Below, in pieces: positions 36,267 to 46,382 of a DNA stretch of 64,000 nucleotides. Below the pieces are notes generated by a model. It worked only from the letters and a program-made list of their open reading frames with translations, had not been told where the DNA came from and searched no databases. Where the stretch lies: assembly GCF_000346465.2 (NCBI RefSeq), contig NC_034010.1:29180787-29244786 (forward strand), written 5' to 3'. Source of the stretch: Prunus persica (Eukaryota; Streptophyta; Magnoliopsida; Rosales; Rosaceae). Position numbers and translations under genes: made by a program. Numbering within the stretch: the stretch's first letter is position 1; every line of letters starts with the position of its first letter.

Positions 36267-38795
36267 ATGGGAGTTGTGACAGTGTCTAGCTCAGCTTCAA
36301 GGACTCCATTAGGATTGAGCACGAAATTGACAATTCAGAGATCTACGTTGAGAAAGCCATTGATTGTTGCATTTAAAACAGATGAAGCAAATAAGACCGC
36401 CTTGGTTGCACCCCAGGAGAAAATACCATTGCCTATAGAAACACGAAAGAAGCACCAAAAGAGACTAGGGAAAGCTAGGAAACTGGCAAAAAGTGTAAAG
36501 TCTGCCACTACAGATGTAGCTTCTCCTTGTACCTTGGAAGTGGATTACAATGAAGCCGCTGCCAAACTGGAAAACTTATACAAGCGTAGCCCCGAGACTG
36601 AAGCCAATTCAGATGTGGAAGATGTAGATGGCTTGATGAGAAGAGGTCGCAAAAGGAGGAAGAAGACAAGTGAAAGTGATGCTGACAAAGATGAGAACAG
36701 AACAAGTAACACTGTGGTTAGGAACAGGACAAAGAAGGCTAAAAGGTTGAGTCTTAATAAAAGGGTTGCATTGAAATGGAATAAGGATGAGAAAGTAATT
36801 TCTTCAATAGTTCGAAAGAGAAAAAGTAGAAAGAACGAAAATGAGAAGATTGAGGAGCTTGTAAGGGAGTATTCGACTTCAACTGATCTGGTTAGTTTGG
36901 ACTGGAAAAAGATGAAGATTCCTCCAGTTCTTACATCCTCAGAGCATGCTTGGTTGTTCAAGCTAATGCAACCTATGAAGGTGAGCCTTCTAAAGTTTCC
37001 GTTTTCTGGCTGTGGTCTTAAAAATTGGCTTGTAGCATTGTACATGTGTTATGTTGTGTGAGTTGTATTTTGCTGCCGAATAATTATGTTTGCCATGATT
37101 TAGGGTCTTCTTGAAGTGAAAGAGAATTTACAAAAAGATTTGGGGAGAGAACCAACCAATGGTGAATTAGCTGAGGCGACAAATATGAGTGTGGTTCAAG
37201 TGAAAAAACATTTGGAAGTTGGTCGAGCTGCACGAAGCAAGCTCATCAAGGCAAGCATTGTCCTGCTTTCTATCCACTTTATGTGCAGCGTTACTTTTAT
37301 CTAGTCTTGCATACTGATTAAGAATTTGTGGTTTCAAATGTGAAGCAGAGAATCTAACTTGAAATGTTGATATGTGTTGCAGCATAATCTCCGACTTGTG
37401 TTATTTGTCATGAACAAATATTTTCAAGACTTCGCAAATGGCCCAAAATTTCAAGACCTTTGCCAGGCAGGAGTGAAGGGACTTATTACAGCAATTGATC
37501 GCTTTGAACCAAAAAGAAGTTTCCGGCTTTCCACATATGGTCTGTTCTGGATCAGGCACGCCATCATACGCTCCATGACACTCTCAAGCTTTACTCGTGT
37601 CTCATTTGGCCTTGAATCAGTAAGTTCTTTCTCTACCTAAGCTAGGCTATGGTTATTTTTGTTTGCAATTGCATAATCATTGCCATGAATCACTTGACAA
37701 CAATCCTACAGAAGCATGAACATTGGCTATCTTAGCTCACATAACTGGTCCTATGCTGCAGAGCCTTGCATACTAGAAAAAAAGTTTTGAACTTAAATAC
37801 AGGATTCAGACTTTGTCTGAATTGTTGATTCAACCAATTTCTATGATAGAGGGGAAACAAATGGCAGCATTATACTACTAGGAACTGAATTTGCACCAAC
37901 CAAAAAATGCATGTAATGGTAGTTTAGTAGGGGAAAGGAAAAGAATGAAAGTTGCAAATATGGAAACTTATGGTTTTCACTCTTCCTTTATGCAGGTTAG
38001 GGCGGAAATCCAAAAAGCTAAGCTTGGGATGTTGTTTGCGCTTAAAAGAATGCCAACAGAGGACGAGATAATTGAAAAGGTTGGAATTTCCCCTGAGAGG
38101 TACCATGAAGTAATGAGGGCGTCAAAACCTGTTTTCTCTCTTCATTCAAGGCATACAACCACACAAGAGGAGTTTATAAATGGTATTACTGATGTTGATG
38201 GTGTAGAGGGTGATAACCGGCAGAAACCTGCTCTTCTCAGGCTTGCTCTTGATGATGTGGTATTTACTTACCCTCTCCGATAACCTCATATTAACACCGC
38301 ACTGCTTTCTCTGTTTGAAGATTGATTGTTAGCTAGACATTTTCAGGATTATTAAGCTTCATTTTTAATTACTAGCTAGAAAGACAAAGTGACATGCACA
38401 AACCATTTAGGCATTTTGTTGACTTGGCTTTAGCACCTGTCACACTTCAAGAGCTCTCAAAGTTTCAGGTTGCTCATCATTACTGATTGTGGACTCAGGT
38501 CCCCTTGTAATATACTATTAGTCTACTCTTCCTAGGTTGCAGTCTACAATTGCATTCATGTGGTAGCTAATCCTTTCTCTGAATATTATCTCACCAGCTT
38601 GATTCACTGAAGCCCAAAGAGAGCTTGGTGATCAGACAGAGATACGGGCTTGATGGTAAGGGCGATAGAACGTTAGGGGAGATTGCTGGAAACTTGAATA
38701 TTTCACGAGAAATGGTTCGAAAGCATGAAGTTAAGGCTCTCATGAAGCTGAAGCATCCAGCTCGAGTAGATTATCTTCGCAGATACGTAGTATAA
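36267..38795 (+). CDS. SIGE: Plastid RNA polymerase sigma factor SIGE (SIG5)
   Basis: This nuclear-encoded sigma-70-type factor directs the plastid-encoded RNA polymerase; in Arabidopsis SIG5 responds to blue light and stress and drives psbD. Five coding exons are in phase (36267-36980, 37104-37250, 37383-37619, 37996-38259, 38598-38795), giving 519 residues. A transit peptide and a basic linker fill the first 220 residues. Region 2 has [34 protein letters not shown] and [17 protein letters not shown], region 3 follows, and region 4 has the helix-turn-helix [19 protein letters not shown]. The motif [20 protein letters not shown] before region 1.2 is typical of SIG5. The second coding intron starts with GC, not GT (AAG|GCAAGC at 37251). 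The start is the first ATG after the leader intron; the in-frame codons before it lie in that intron. Confidence 0.94.
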
Positions 38796-39427
38796 AGCGG
38801 TCGACACAGCATGATCTCCTTAAAAAAATCTTCTACCTTTGGATATTTGAAATGCTGTATACTAGTCATCTGTACCGTAGGATTTTAACTAGGCCAAAGT
38901 AAGGCTGTAAGAAATTTCAAAAAAGTACAACAGTAAACATAGAGTTCTCATACCATCTAAATCCATATGGATGACTTAAGACTCGAGATTCCGTATATAC
39001 CCATGTATAGGTGAAACATGAAATGTAATATTTTTCGACCCTTTATAGGACAATATTCCATACAGCTACAAAATGCAATTTTAGCACACCGAAACATCCG
39101 ACTGCTATTTGCAAACTTATGCACACAGAGATCATGGTTGCTTTGCTTTTATGTGAAATCTTGAACTTGCTAACCATTTTTAATTCAAAATATTTCATGT
39201 TCATCAAGAAATTCACCTTGCCATGCATTTTCTTTTTCTTTCGTCATTTCTTACAGCCCTGGCTCAGGAGGGGATCCTGATTCTAGGGAAAGAATTTACT
39301 TTCAGAGTTTACCTGAACAGAGAAAGAGACAGAGACAGATAATTGCAAGAACTAAACTACTGCACAAGAAACAGACAGAAGCCAAGCCACAATAACCATC
39401 CAAGACGAAGACAACTACTTGAAGCCA
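38796..39427. other. Convergent 3' spacer, SIGE / TRY
   Basis: These are 3' flanks of two genes that converge. No gene or repeat seen. Confidence 0.5.
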
Positions 39428-40457
39428 TTAAACATTCGACGACCAACATTTTTTAGAGTTGTCTTTCGTTTGCTGATTTCTTTTGTCAGCAAACGTATCA
39501 CAATGTCTCATGATCCAATATCTCTCTAATTCTTCTGGTTTTCGACCTGGAATCCGACCGGCTATTAAATCCCACCTGAAACCAAGACAGCGAAAAGAAG
39601 GAAAAAAAAATTCACACCATGGTATTTTTATATGCAAACCTCCATAACATTAAAAGCCAAGATAAGAAATATTGTTACATCTCCAGATTCAAGCTGTAGA
39701 ATTCATGCTGGATGGATAGTTTCACGTGACTTAAAACACAACTGTTTCAGATATCTTGTTTTGCAATAACTGCAAGGAGATAATTAAGGACACTCTTGTA
39801 TATATGGATCAAGGATTTAAGGTCAACTCTCGACTGTTGGACACAGGACGGAAATATTTAAAGGTAGCAACGTGGAAGGCAGCTGGGGTTTTAGAGTACA
39901 ATTAATGTTCGGAACAGTAAAATCTGAAAGACGATGAGACAATAGAAAAGACAAACTTTTCAACTTGAGATGGAAGTAAAGTTTGGAATTTGGGATGTAA
40001 GTGCTTTTTCTTTTTGTTTTTTCGATCAACCATGTGCAGAGTTTGCTGTGCTGCATGCTATCAACTCCATATTTGTGTAATGGCTTAGATTATTATTATT
40101 ATTATGTAAAATGAAAGATACTAATAATTTGGATTTGGAAATAAATAAGTTATTACCTGGGCCCAACGAGCCTATACATTCTATAGAGGAGATCTTCTTC
40201 TTGTTCAGTCATGTTTATGAATTCCCATTCATTGCTAATAACCTCTGCCCGAGTAGATGGGAAAGCAAAAGGACATCAAATGAAAGTTTCATCAAACAGA
40301 CAAACTTTCTTACAACTAAAAAAAGAAGACAGACAAACTTACTTAATTAGAAATGAAAGTTTGTTGGAAAGGGAACATAAAATGGAGAAGGAATGAAGCA
40401 CCAACCGTCAGACTCAGAAGTGGCGGTTTTGGGTCGTTTTCGACGACATCGGTCCAT
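39428..40457 (-). CDS. TRY: R3-MYB repressor, TRIPTYCHON/CAPRICE type
   Basis: This one-repeat MYB protein moves between epidermal cells and blocks trichome and root-hair fate by competing with R2R3-MYBs for bHLH partners. Three small exons are in phase (40406-40457, 40157-40244, 39428-39575), giving 95 residues. The single R3 repeat begins at EWEFINMTEQEEDL and continues RWDLIAGRIPGRKPEELERY. The bHLH-interaction motif [D/E]Lx2[R/K]x3Lx6Lx3R is complete (DLLYRMYRL ... LIAGR). The basic N terminus (MDRCRRKRPK) and the C-terminal tail after WIMRH favour TRY over CPC. Its exon sizes make it easy to miss; exon 1 codes only 17 residues. The conserved neighbourhood (next to SPCH, as in Arabidopsis) supports the symbol. 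There is no activation domain, as expected for the family. Confidence 0.92.
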
Positions 40458-40770
40458 GATCTGCGCTAGAAACCAGACTGAAAATAAAAGGGAAATGGAG
40501 GAGAAAGAGAGGAATGGAATAAGGAATGGGAGAAATGTAGTAAATTGGGTTGCGCTTGTAACTTGCTAGTATTATATATATGAGTGTGGAATTCGAAGAA
40601 AGAAAAGGGAATATATATCTCTTTGATGTGGAAGCCACAACCACAAGTTGCTGCTGCCCCCAACAAACTACAAAGTGTGTTTGTTGACTCGTAGGCTTGT
40701 AGACTTGTAGTTGACAACACAGAGCGCAGAGAAGAAACAAGGAAGAAATGGCAATGGGGAAAAAGCCTAG

Positions 40771-40811
<41 letters not shown>

Positions 40812-41086
40812 TAAACTTGCCTTGCCTATCTGCTTTGTCTCCAAAAGGCTCATTCATCTCTTTACCTTTGTCATCATGCATGGATGATGGATGACGGAAG
40901 ATGGATGGATGATGGAACACTTCTCCTCTTATTTTACTATTTGTTTAGCAGCTCAGTGACCAGCCAACAAATAAGGTAAAATTTGCATTTTTATTCTCTC
41001 TTTTTTAAAATTCCTTTCTAAAAAATAGAAAAGGAGATTTACTATTCTATCCTTGGATCCATTGCATTTTCATAGCAATAAATATT
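40458..41086. other. TRY upstream region with long (AT)n
   Basis: The region upstream of TRY holds an uninterrupted (TA)n tract of about 36 bases (40772-40807) and a GATG-rich stretch (about 40876-40917). No gene. Confidence 0.55.
40772..40807. repeat. (TA)n microsatellite upstream of TRY
   Basis: About 18 uninterrupted TA units, 315 bp before the TRY start codon; likely variable in length between individuals. Confidence 0.9.
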
Positions 41087-42041
41087 GAGTGCTGCTATTT
41101 CCACCCACCTGTCATATTTTTTCACCCACCTTATATTCCCACCCACCATATAAATTTTAAAAAATACAATCCTATTTTTCCACCCACCAATATTCCTAAA
41201 ATACCATTTTAATTATTACCTCATTTCCTCTCTCCTTTTATTCTCTCTGACGGCCCACATATCTCTCTCATTTTTGCTGTATCTTATTTTCCATCTATCA
41301 CGCTTTATCTCTCTCTGTCTCTCATGTTTACTATACATCTATCTCTGCCTCAATGAAAAGTTGAAAACCACACCATCTCTCAAATCAAACTTCCTCTGGC
41401 ACATGAAGACTTGTCCTTCTTCCTCAAATATTTTACCATGTATTTCACACTCTTTATCACATCTTCATGCAAAATATCCCCCACCAAATCACTGCATTCC
41501 TCAAAAACCAACGACTCATTAACCCCCAAAGTCTTCTTCACCTTCTTATGCCTCAAAAAAATTCTCAACCAAACTGGTTTTGTAAGGAACGTTCTTTGTG
41601 TAATTAACAAAGCCCAAATCGTAGAATGGTTGATTCATCCCCAAATTTTCAGATTTTTAATTTGTTTAAGAAAAAAAATCAGAGTCTAAGACATACTCAT
41701 CTCCCAATGCTGTAAGTAATTGTAAAGATCTTAGAAATTCTGTTCAAATAGGAAACAATTTGATTCAATGAATAGAAAAAGAGAAGAAAATTATTTGAGA
41801 ATTAAGTTATGAGCACTGAAAAGTCATAAGGGGAATCATGAGCAAGGAGTTGTAGCTTTCTTGTGTTCTTTTTCTTTCTATCAAACGATAGGGTTCTTGA
41901 GAAGTCTACGTCTTTTTTTTTCTCTATTTTTTTTTCTTAAGTTCTTTTAAGTCATTTTACAGTATGGTTAAATTTATCTTTAAAAATTGAAAGATAAGAT
42001 GGGTGAAAAAATAAGACAAATGCATGAAAATAGCAACACTC
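41087..42041. mobile_element. Non-autonomous hAT-type element (955 bp)
   Basis: The terminal inverted repeats begin GAGTGCTGCTATTTCC on the left and GAGTGTTGCTATTTTC (reverse complement) on the right, and similarity continues for about 50 bp through TTTTTTCACCCA. An exact 8-bp target duplication TAAATATT flanks it (41079-41086 and 42042-42049), diagnostic of hAT elements. CCACCCACC words recur near the left end. Frames inside (for example 41380-41610 on the minus strand) have no transposase likeness that I recognise, so it depends on another element for movement. Confidence 0.8.
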
Positions 42042-43423
42042 TAAATATTAGATATATCGGACCCAATAAAATACCATCATTTAATTAAGAGCAGTGTGCA
42101 TTAAATTAGACACTTGGAAATTTTTGATATGGAAAGTACATAAGTACCCAGCGGTCACTTCAATGGTATTTTAGTCCTCACAATAATGTTGTTTGTTTTT
42201 GGGTCACATGCATCTTCTTCAATAATTCACACAAGAGGAATTTTCAACTTTTGTCCCTACACTATTATATATAAAGTATAACACAAAGGAATTTCGAATG
42301 GTTAACAAAGAAAGGCAAAGGTACTTGCTTGCTTCCTTCCAAGTTTCCATACTGTGCACTTCGTACTATATACGACAGTGTAGATCAGCATCAACATCCA
42401 TCTATTCTACCACAACAATTCGGAACTAAACCCCTTTCTAATCTTCATACCTGTAGATCAAAGTGACTTATTATTCCCTTTCAATTTTGAGTCAAAGCTC
42501 AAGCCAAGTGTGAGTTGGGTTGATTGGTCATTGAGCCCAAAGTTTTGTGGGTGTGCTGTGCACAAGGACGAACTCATTCTCATAAACCCAAACAGAAGTT
42601 ATGGGCCCAACCACAGCCCACAACAACAGCAAGGTTTGTTTTTTCTTCTTTCTAAAATTGGAAACAAATTCTAGACTATCTTCTAGGTAGTTGTACTATT
42701 TGTTTTGTTTCTAGGTAGTAGCACATAACAAGGCAAACACCAATGAACAAGAGAATAGGCAGACATTAAATAATAAGCAGTAAGCTGGACAATGGAAGAA
42801 ATTGCCAATGAAGTAAATGACTAAACCCCAGCGGATTGATGATGAATGTAATGTTAAACGTAATGCATTTGTATCAGTTGTTAAGTAGAGTTGTGTCTCT
42901 TGAGAAGAGCTATGTTTAGGAAGAGTTGTATATCATTAGAAGTCTAGAGTTGTGTCTGCAACTCTTAGAAGTAATTCAAGAGTTATGTCTGTTTATGAAA
43001 AGGTCTGAGTGTTATTATATAAATAGCTAATGTTATAGGCTGCTGCAGCATAAAAGAAGTTAACAAAAATTCAGTTTGAATAATTCTCTGTTTCACAAAC
43101 ACTCTCTGCCTCACTTTATATTTTCATCATATTCTTCAGTTTTGTGATCATTCCTCCAACATGTAACCCATGTAAATTTAAAAAGCTAAAAACAAGGTTT
43201 ACCATTTTGTGGAAAAACAATCACTCCAGAGAGAGAGAGATATTTTGGCTTTTGAGTTGGTTGACAAATTATATGCATCATTTTCATATGCTATATCTAC
43301 AGTCTTCATATGTAGACACCTTAGGCTATATCTACAGTCTTCATTTTCATATGCTGGGTAGGCTTACTTGCTGCTTTGTTTACAATGATTAGACACCAGC
43401 GGATTGCATGTTGTTTATTGCAG
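42042..43423. other. Upstream part of duplicated SWEET unit 1, with solo LTR
   Basis: From about 42361 to 42690 this DNA matches 47316-47833 upstream of the second SWEET copy. The rest, about 0.8 kb, has no match there and contains a solo LTR at 42852-43161. The first SWEET exon (N terminus) was not found in either unit. Confidence 0.6.
42852..43161. mobile_element. Solo LTR (Copia-like), 310 bp
   Basis: The element begins TGTTAAACG and ends CCTCCAACA, so it has the TG...CA ends of an LTR, and a perfect 5-bp duplication TGTAA flanks it (42847-42851 and 43162-43166). A TATA-like ATTATATAAATAG lies at about 43013. No internal retrotransposon sequence is present, so it is a solo LTR left by recombination. 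Assignment to Copia is from general look only; the strand is probably plus from the TATA. Confidence 0.75.
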
Positions 43424-43835
43424 GAAATGCTGCCGCTTTGTTGCTTTTCTCCGCTCCAATGTAACGTCAACTGTCAAGACACTACCAATTATACTACTGC
43501 CTCATTTGATCCTGTTACTTAACCAATATTTCTACTTCTTGCAGATTGACTATAGCGAGTGTCATAAGGAAGAAAAGCACAGAGGAGTTTTCATGCGTCA
43601 CTGCATTGCTCAACTGTCTTCTTTACACTTGCTATGCACTGCCTGTTGTAAGCTACCGCTGGGAAAACTTTCTGCTGGTCACGATCAACGGCTTTAGGGG
43701 ACTTCTCGAGTTCTCTTTCATTTTCATCTATTTCTGGTTTTCTACATCCAAAGGAAAGGCAAGTTTAGCTTTCTTGGAATCTTACCTTTTATTTTATAGA
43801 AAAGTTTATGGTGGCATGCATTAAATTTTGAGTAC

Positions 43836-43867
<32 letters not shown>

Positions 43868-44448
43868 GGAGACTGCAGATGAAGGTAGCTGTGATTATGA
43901 TACCTGTTATCATTGTGTTCTGCATCACCGCCATTATTCCAGCTTTTGTTTTCCATGACCACCATCATCGAACGGTGTTTGTAGGAAGCGTAGCGCTAGT
44001 GCCCTCTGTAGCAATGTATGCTGCTCCACTGGTGGTTGTGGACTGTGGTAAGTGTTTTCCAAGACTTTGTTTCAACACAATCAAAACATCTTTCGGTAAT
44101 TTTATAAATAACTTGTTGCAGTAGGTGATATTGATCAATGTTTGAACTAATTATAATTACATAAGCAAGTGATACTAACAAAGAGTGTAGAATTCATGCC
44201 ATTCTACTTGTCCTTTTTCTCATTCCTCTTGAGTTCACTTTGAATGGCATACAGACTACTGAGCCGTGATCCCTGTGTTATGATTTGTATAGCATTTTTA
44301 AGCCCTCTACCTCCACCTGATTATTTTTTGTCTTGAAAAAAAGTGGAATTATACGAAAGAGATTAACTTAAACTTTTAACTTGCATGAAAGACTCCTAAT
44401 CTGGTTGGATGCCCATTAGGCATCCTTCAGCTAGTGCTCTATTGCACG
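43424..44448 (+). pseudogene. SWEET3: SWEET3-like sugar transporter pseudogene, copy 1
   Basis: The remains of a bidirectional sugar transporter (MtN3/saliva family) are visible. Exon blocks are 43424-43460 (NAAALLLFSAP), 43545-43758 (IRKKSTEEFSC, LPVVSYRWENF, FIFIYFWFS), 43879-44040 (VFHDHHHRTVFVGSVALV), 44163-44282 ([16 protein letters not shown]) and about 44392-44448 (PNLVGCPLGILQLVLYC). Breaks: no first exon, a 9-base in-frame loss in block 2 (the PYI of SCVPYI is missing), a 7-base insertion (GACTGTG) at the end of block 3, loss of the acceptor AG before block 4 (ACAT for ACAG), a TGA at 44241-44243 where copy 2 has a Trp codon, and loss of the C-terminal tail. The donor after block 2 is GC. 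It cannot make a working transporter. Symbol is the presumed parent. Confidence 0.85.
43837..43863. repeat. (AT)n in the SWEET pseudogene 1 intron
   Basis: About 27 bases of AT repeat just before the block-3 acceptor. The matching intron of copy 2 has only a short ATATATAT. Confidence 0.8.
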
Positions 44449-45821
44449 TAAAATGTGCTATCTCCAATTAATAATATTATAACACATAAAAAAGTTATCT
44501 TATATATCATTACGTTATTGACAAAGTACTGTGAAAGTGTAAATCAATTTGGAAAGGAAAATGTCAACTTTCGTTGGGATTTTTCCTTTGAGTGTGCCCC
44601 TTTGTAAAAAAAAATTATTATTCTTCTAATAAGCCGTTGAACTTGAAAGTCTTTTGCTTCAAGTCACAGCTCATTTGAGAGAAACATTGCCAAGTGGATG
44701 ACATCCATGGTTCCAACACTCCCACACGGATGAGTGGGTTGGTCTCCTTACTGTTTTAAGCTCTCTTCCCACCCGTATGTTTTAAGCTCTCTTCCCACCC
44801 GTATCAAAAGGTCATAATTCATGGTAAGCGCAAAGACTCATTTTGAGTCAAATTATTTAGACAAAGACAATGATTTAGTACGTGTAGAAAATTCTACACA
44901 AAAAAGAAGTCTGCATGCTTTGATATTTTGGGACCCTTTTAGCTCATATTTCTTAGAAAAATAACCATAAATCAGTAATCTTAGTGATTGCATTGCATGG
45001 CACACTACTCGAAATCAGTATTTGTTTTGTTTGGGAATTTGCAAAAACTGAATAGATTCCGGATAATTTTTCCGGAGAAAATGTTTCTCTCTCTTCTTTT
45101 GTTTGAGATATTGTGTGGTTCATATGGTACGAGAGAGGAAAAAGAATTGTTCTCTGTTGATCATGCTGTTACAGGGCAGCAATAGAAATATGAAAATAAA
45201 TAATGTGAGCAAGCACAGTCGCCAGTTGAGAAAATGGAAAATGTAAGCTACCTGGACAATATTGTTTTATTGAGATACAGACATTAATTCTGTAAATTTA
45301 GAAATCTATATGAAAAAGAAAGAAGTTATTATCTGTATCTTCATTGGCAAATCTGTTATTATGATCAATTTGTATGCAATACAGGGGTACTCAGGAAGTG
45401 ATTTGCATGGTGTCACTACTAAAGTTGTGGATATGCCTCACCACTGAATGTAATGCCATTTTGCTCATGTGACGACATGTACCTACTGTTTTTATTTCCA
45501 ACAAAAAAACTGTCACTAGCTACCACAAGTCAGGTTGTGGAAAGTCACTTGAGAAATGTTTAAAAATTGCAATATCAATCAGATCGACAAAAAGTCCAGA
45601 CTCAGCAGCTCGACTTTGAAGAAGAAAAAAAGTCCAGACTCAGAGGAAAAAAAGTCCAGGCTCAGCATCAACCAATATGGATTCTCTCTTTTGCTACTTT
45701 AAAGTTACATTCTCTCTTTCCCACTTAGTCCCTATTGTTGCTTCTGCTTCCCTTCCTCCGCATCTCTCAAACTCCATTCCTACCAATAGGATAAAAGCAG
45801 AGATCCCACCTAGTTAATCCT
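44449..45821. other. Spacer with short tandem repeats
   Basis: A 26-base unit (GTTTTAAGCTCTCTTCCCAC plus CCGTAT) is repeated exactly at 44753-44778 and 44779-44804. A stretch at about 44940-45000 (TTTCTTAGAAAAATAACCAT) recurs at about 46690-46790. Near 45390 the words GGGTACTCAGGAAGT resemble the terminal SWEET exon seen in copy 2 and may be a shrunken remnant of it. AAAAAGTCCAGACTCAG occurs three times in 45590-45665. No gene. Confidence 0.5.
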
Positions 45822-46382
45822 ATGTTCTTCCTCAATTCTCTCATGGGTCGGGTACAACGGTGTGCTCAACTTGCACTGCAGTACCGCCATGCAGACATGG
45901 AACCAAACTCAAACATCGTGGAAAAAAGAAACATCTTACTCGTGGTCGTGACCTTGGTCTCTGCCACTCTATATTCGGTGGGGATCAATCCTCCCGGGCT
46001 TCAACACTGTAAGTGCATTACCCCTGCTTGGAACGTCAAAAATTTCGGTTGTTACGCCCTGACTCTTTTGTCGGTATTATTTATTTCACTGGCGCTGATG
46101 TTATCTGGTATCATGCTTATTATTCTGGTGGGTCGCAACCCCTTTGCACCCTTGGTTTATCTTCTCCTAATGGGTGCTGCCATTCCATACTGGTTTACCC
46201 TCGCAACATTCCTCCACCCACTGCTATGGTTTGCTTTCATGGTTGTGTGCTTGCTGCCTTCCTGCTATGCTCTCTTTCTGTTCCGGCAATATGTTGCTGG
46301 TGCTGATGCTTCTGTTCATGCTCCTCCTGCTCCTCCTGCTGGTGGAGGAGAGATAGTGGCCGATGGAGGAGAGATCGTGTGA
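45822..46382 (+). CDS. PGG-domain membrane protein without ankyrin repeats
   Basis: A single uninterrupted exon codes 186 residues. Residues about 36-60 (NILLVVVTLVSATLYSVGINPPG) match the start of the PGG domain, the membrane module normally found at the C terminus of plant ankyrin proteins such as ACD6-like proteins. Three more hydrophobic spans follow at about 73-97, 104-125 and 131-152, then a short Ala/Pro/Gly tail with GGGEIVADGGEIV, a small repeat. No ankyrin repeats precede it, and upstream DNA has none. Either a short stand-alone PGG protein (these exist in plants in families) or a fragment of a larger gene. The ATG at 45822 is the first; the one nine codons on (MGRVQRC) is possible. 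It lies between the two SWEET pseudogenes. Confidence 0.65.
   Translation: MFFLNSLMGRVQRCAQLALQYRHADMEPNSNIVEKRNILLVVVTLVSATLYSVGINPPGLQHCKCITPAWNVKNFGCYALTLLSVLFISLALMLSGIMLIILVGRNPFAPLVYLLLMGAAIPYWFTLATFLHPLLWFAFMVVCLLPSCYALFLFRQYVAGADASVHAPPAPPAGGGEIVADGGEIV

Noticed and set aside
36545..37045. 166-codon minus-strand frame inside SIGE exon 1
   Set aside because: It is the reverse reading of a Lys/Glu-rich coding exon, which gives Phe/Leu/Ser-rich shadows; the plus strand is a clear sigma factor.
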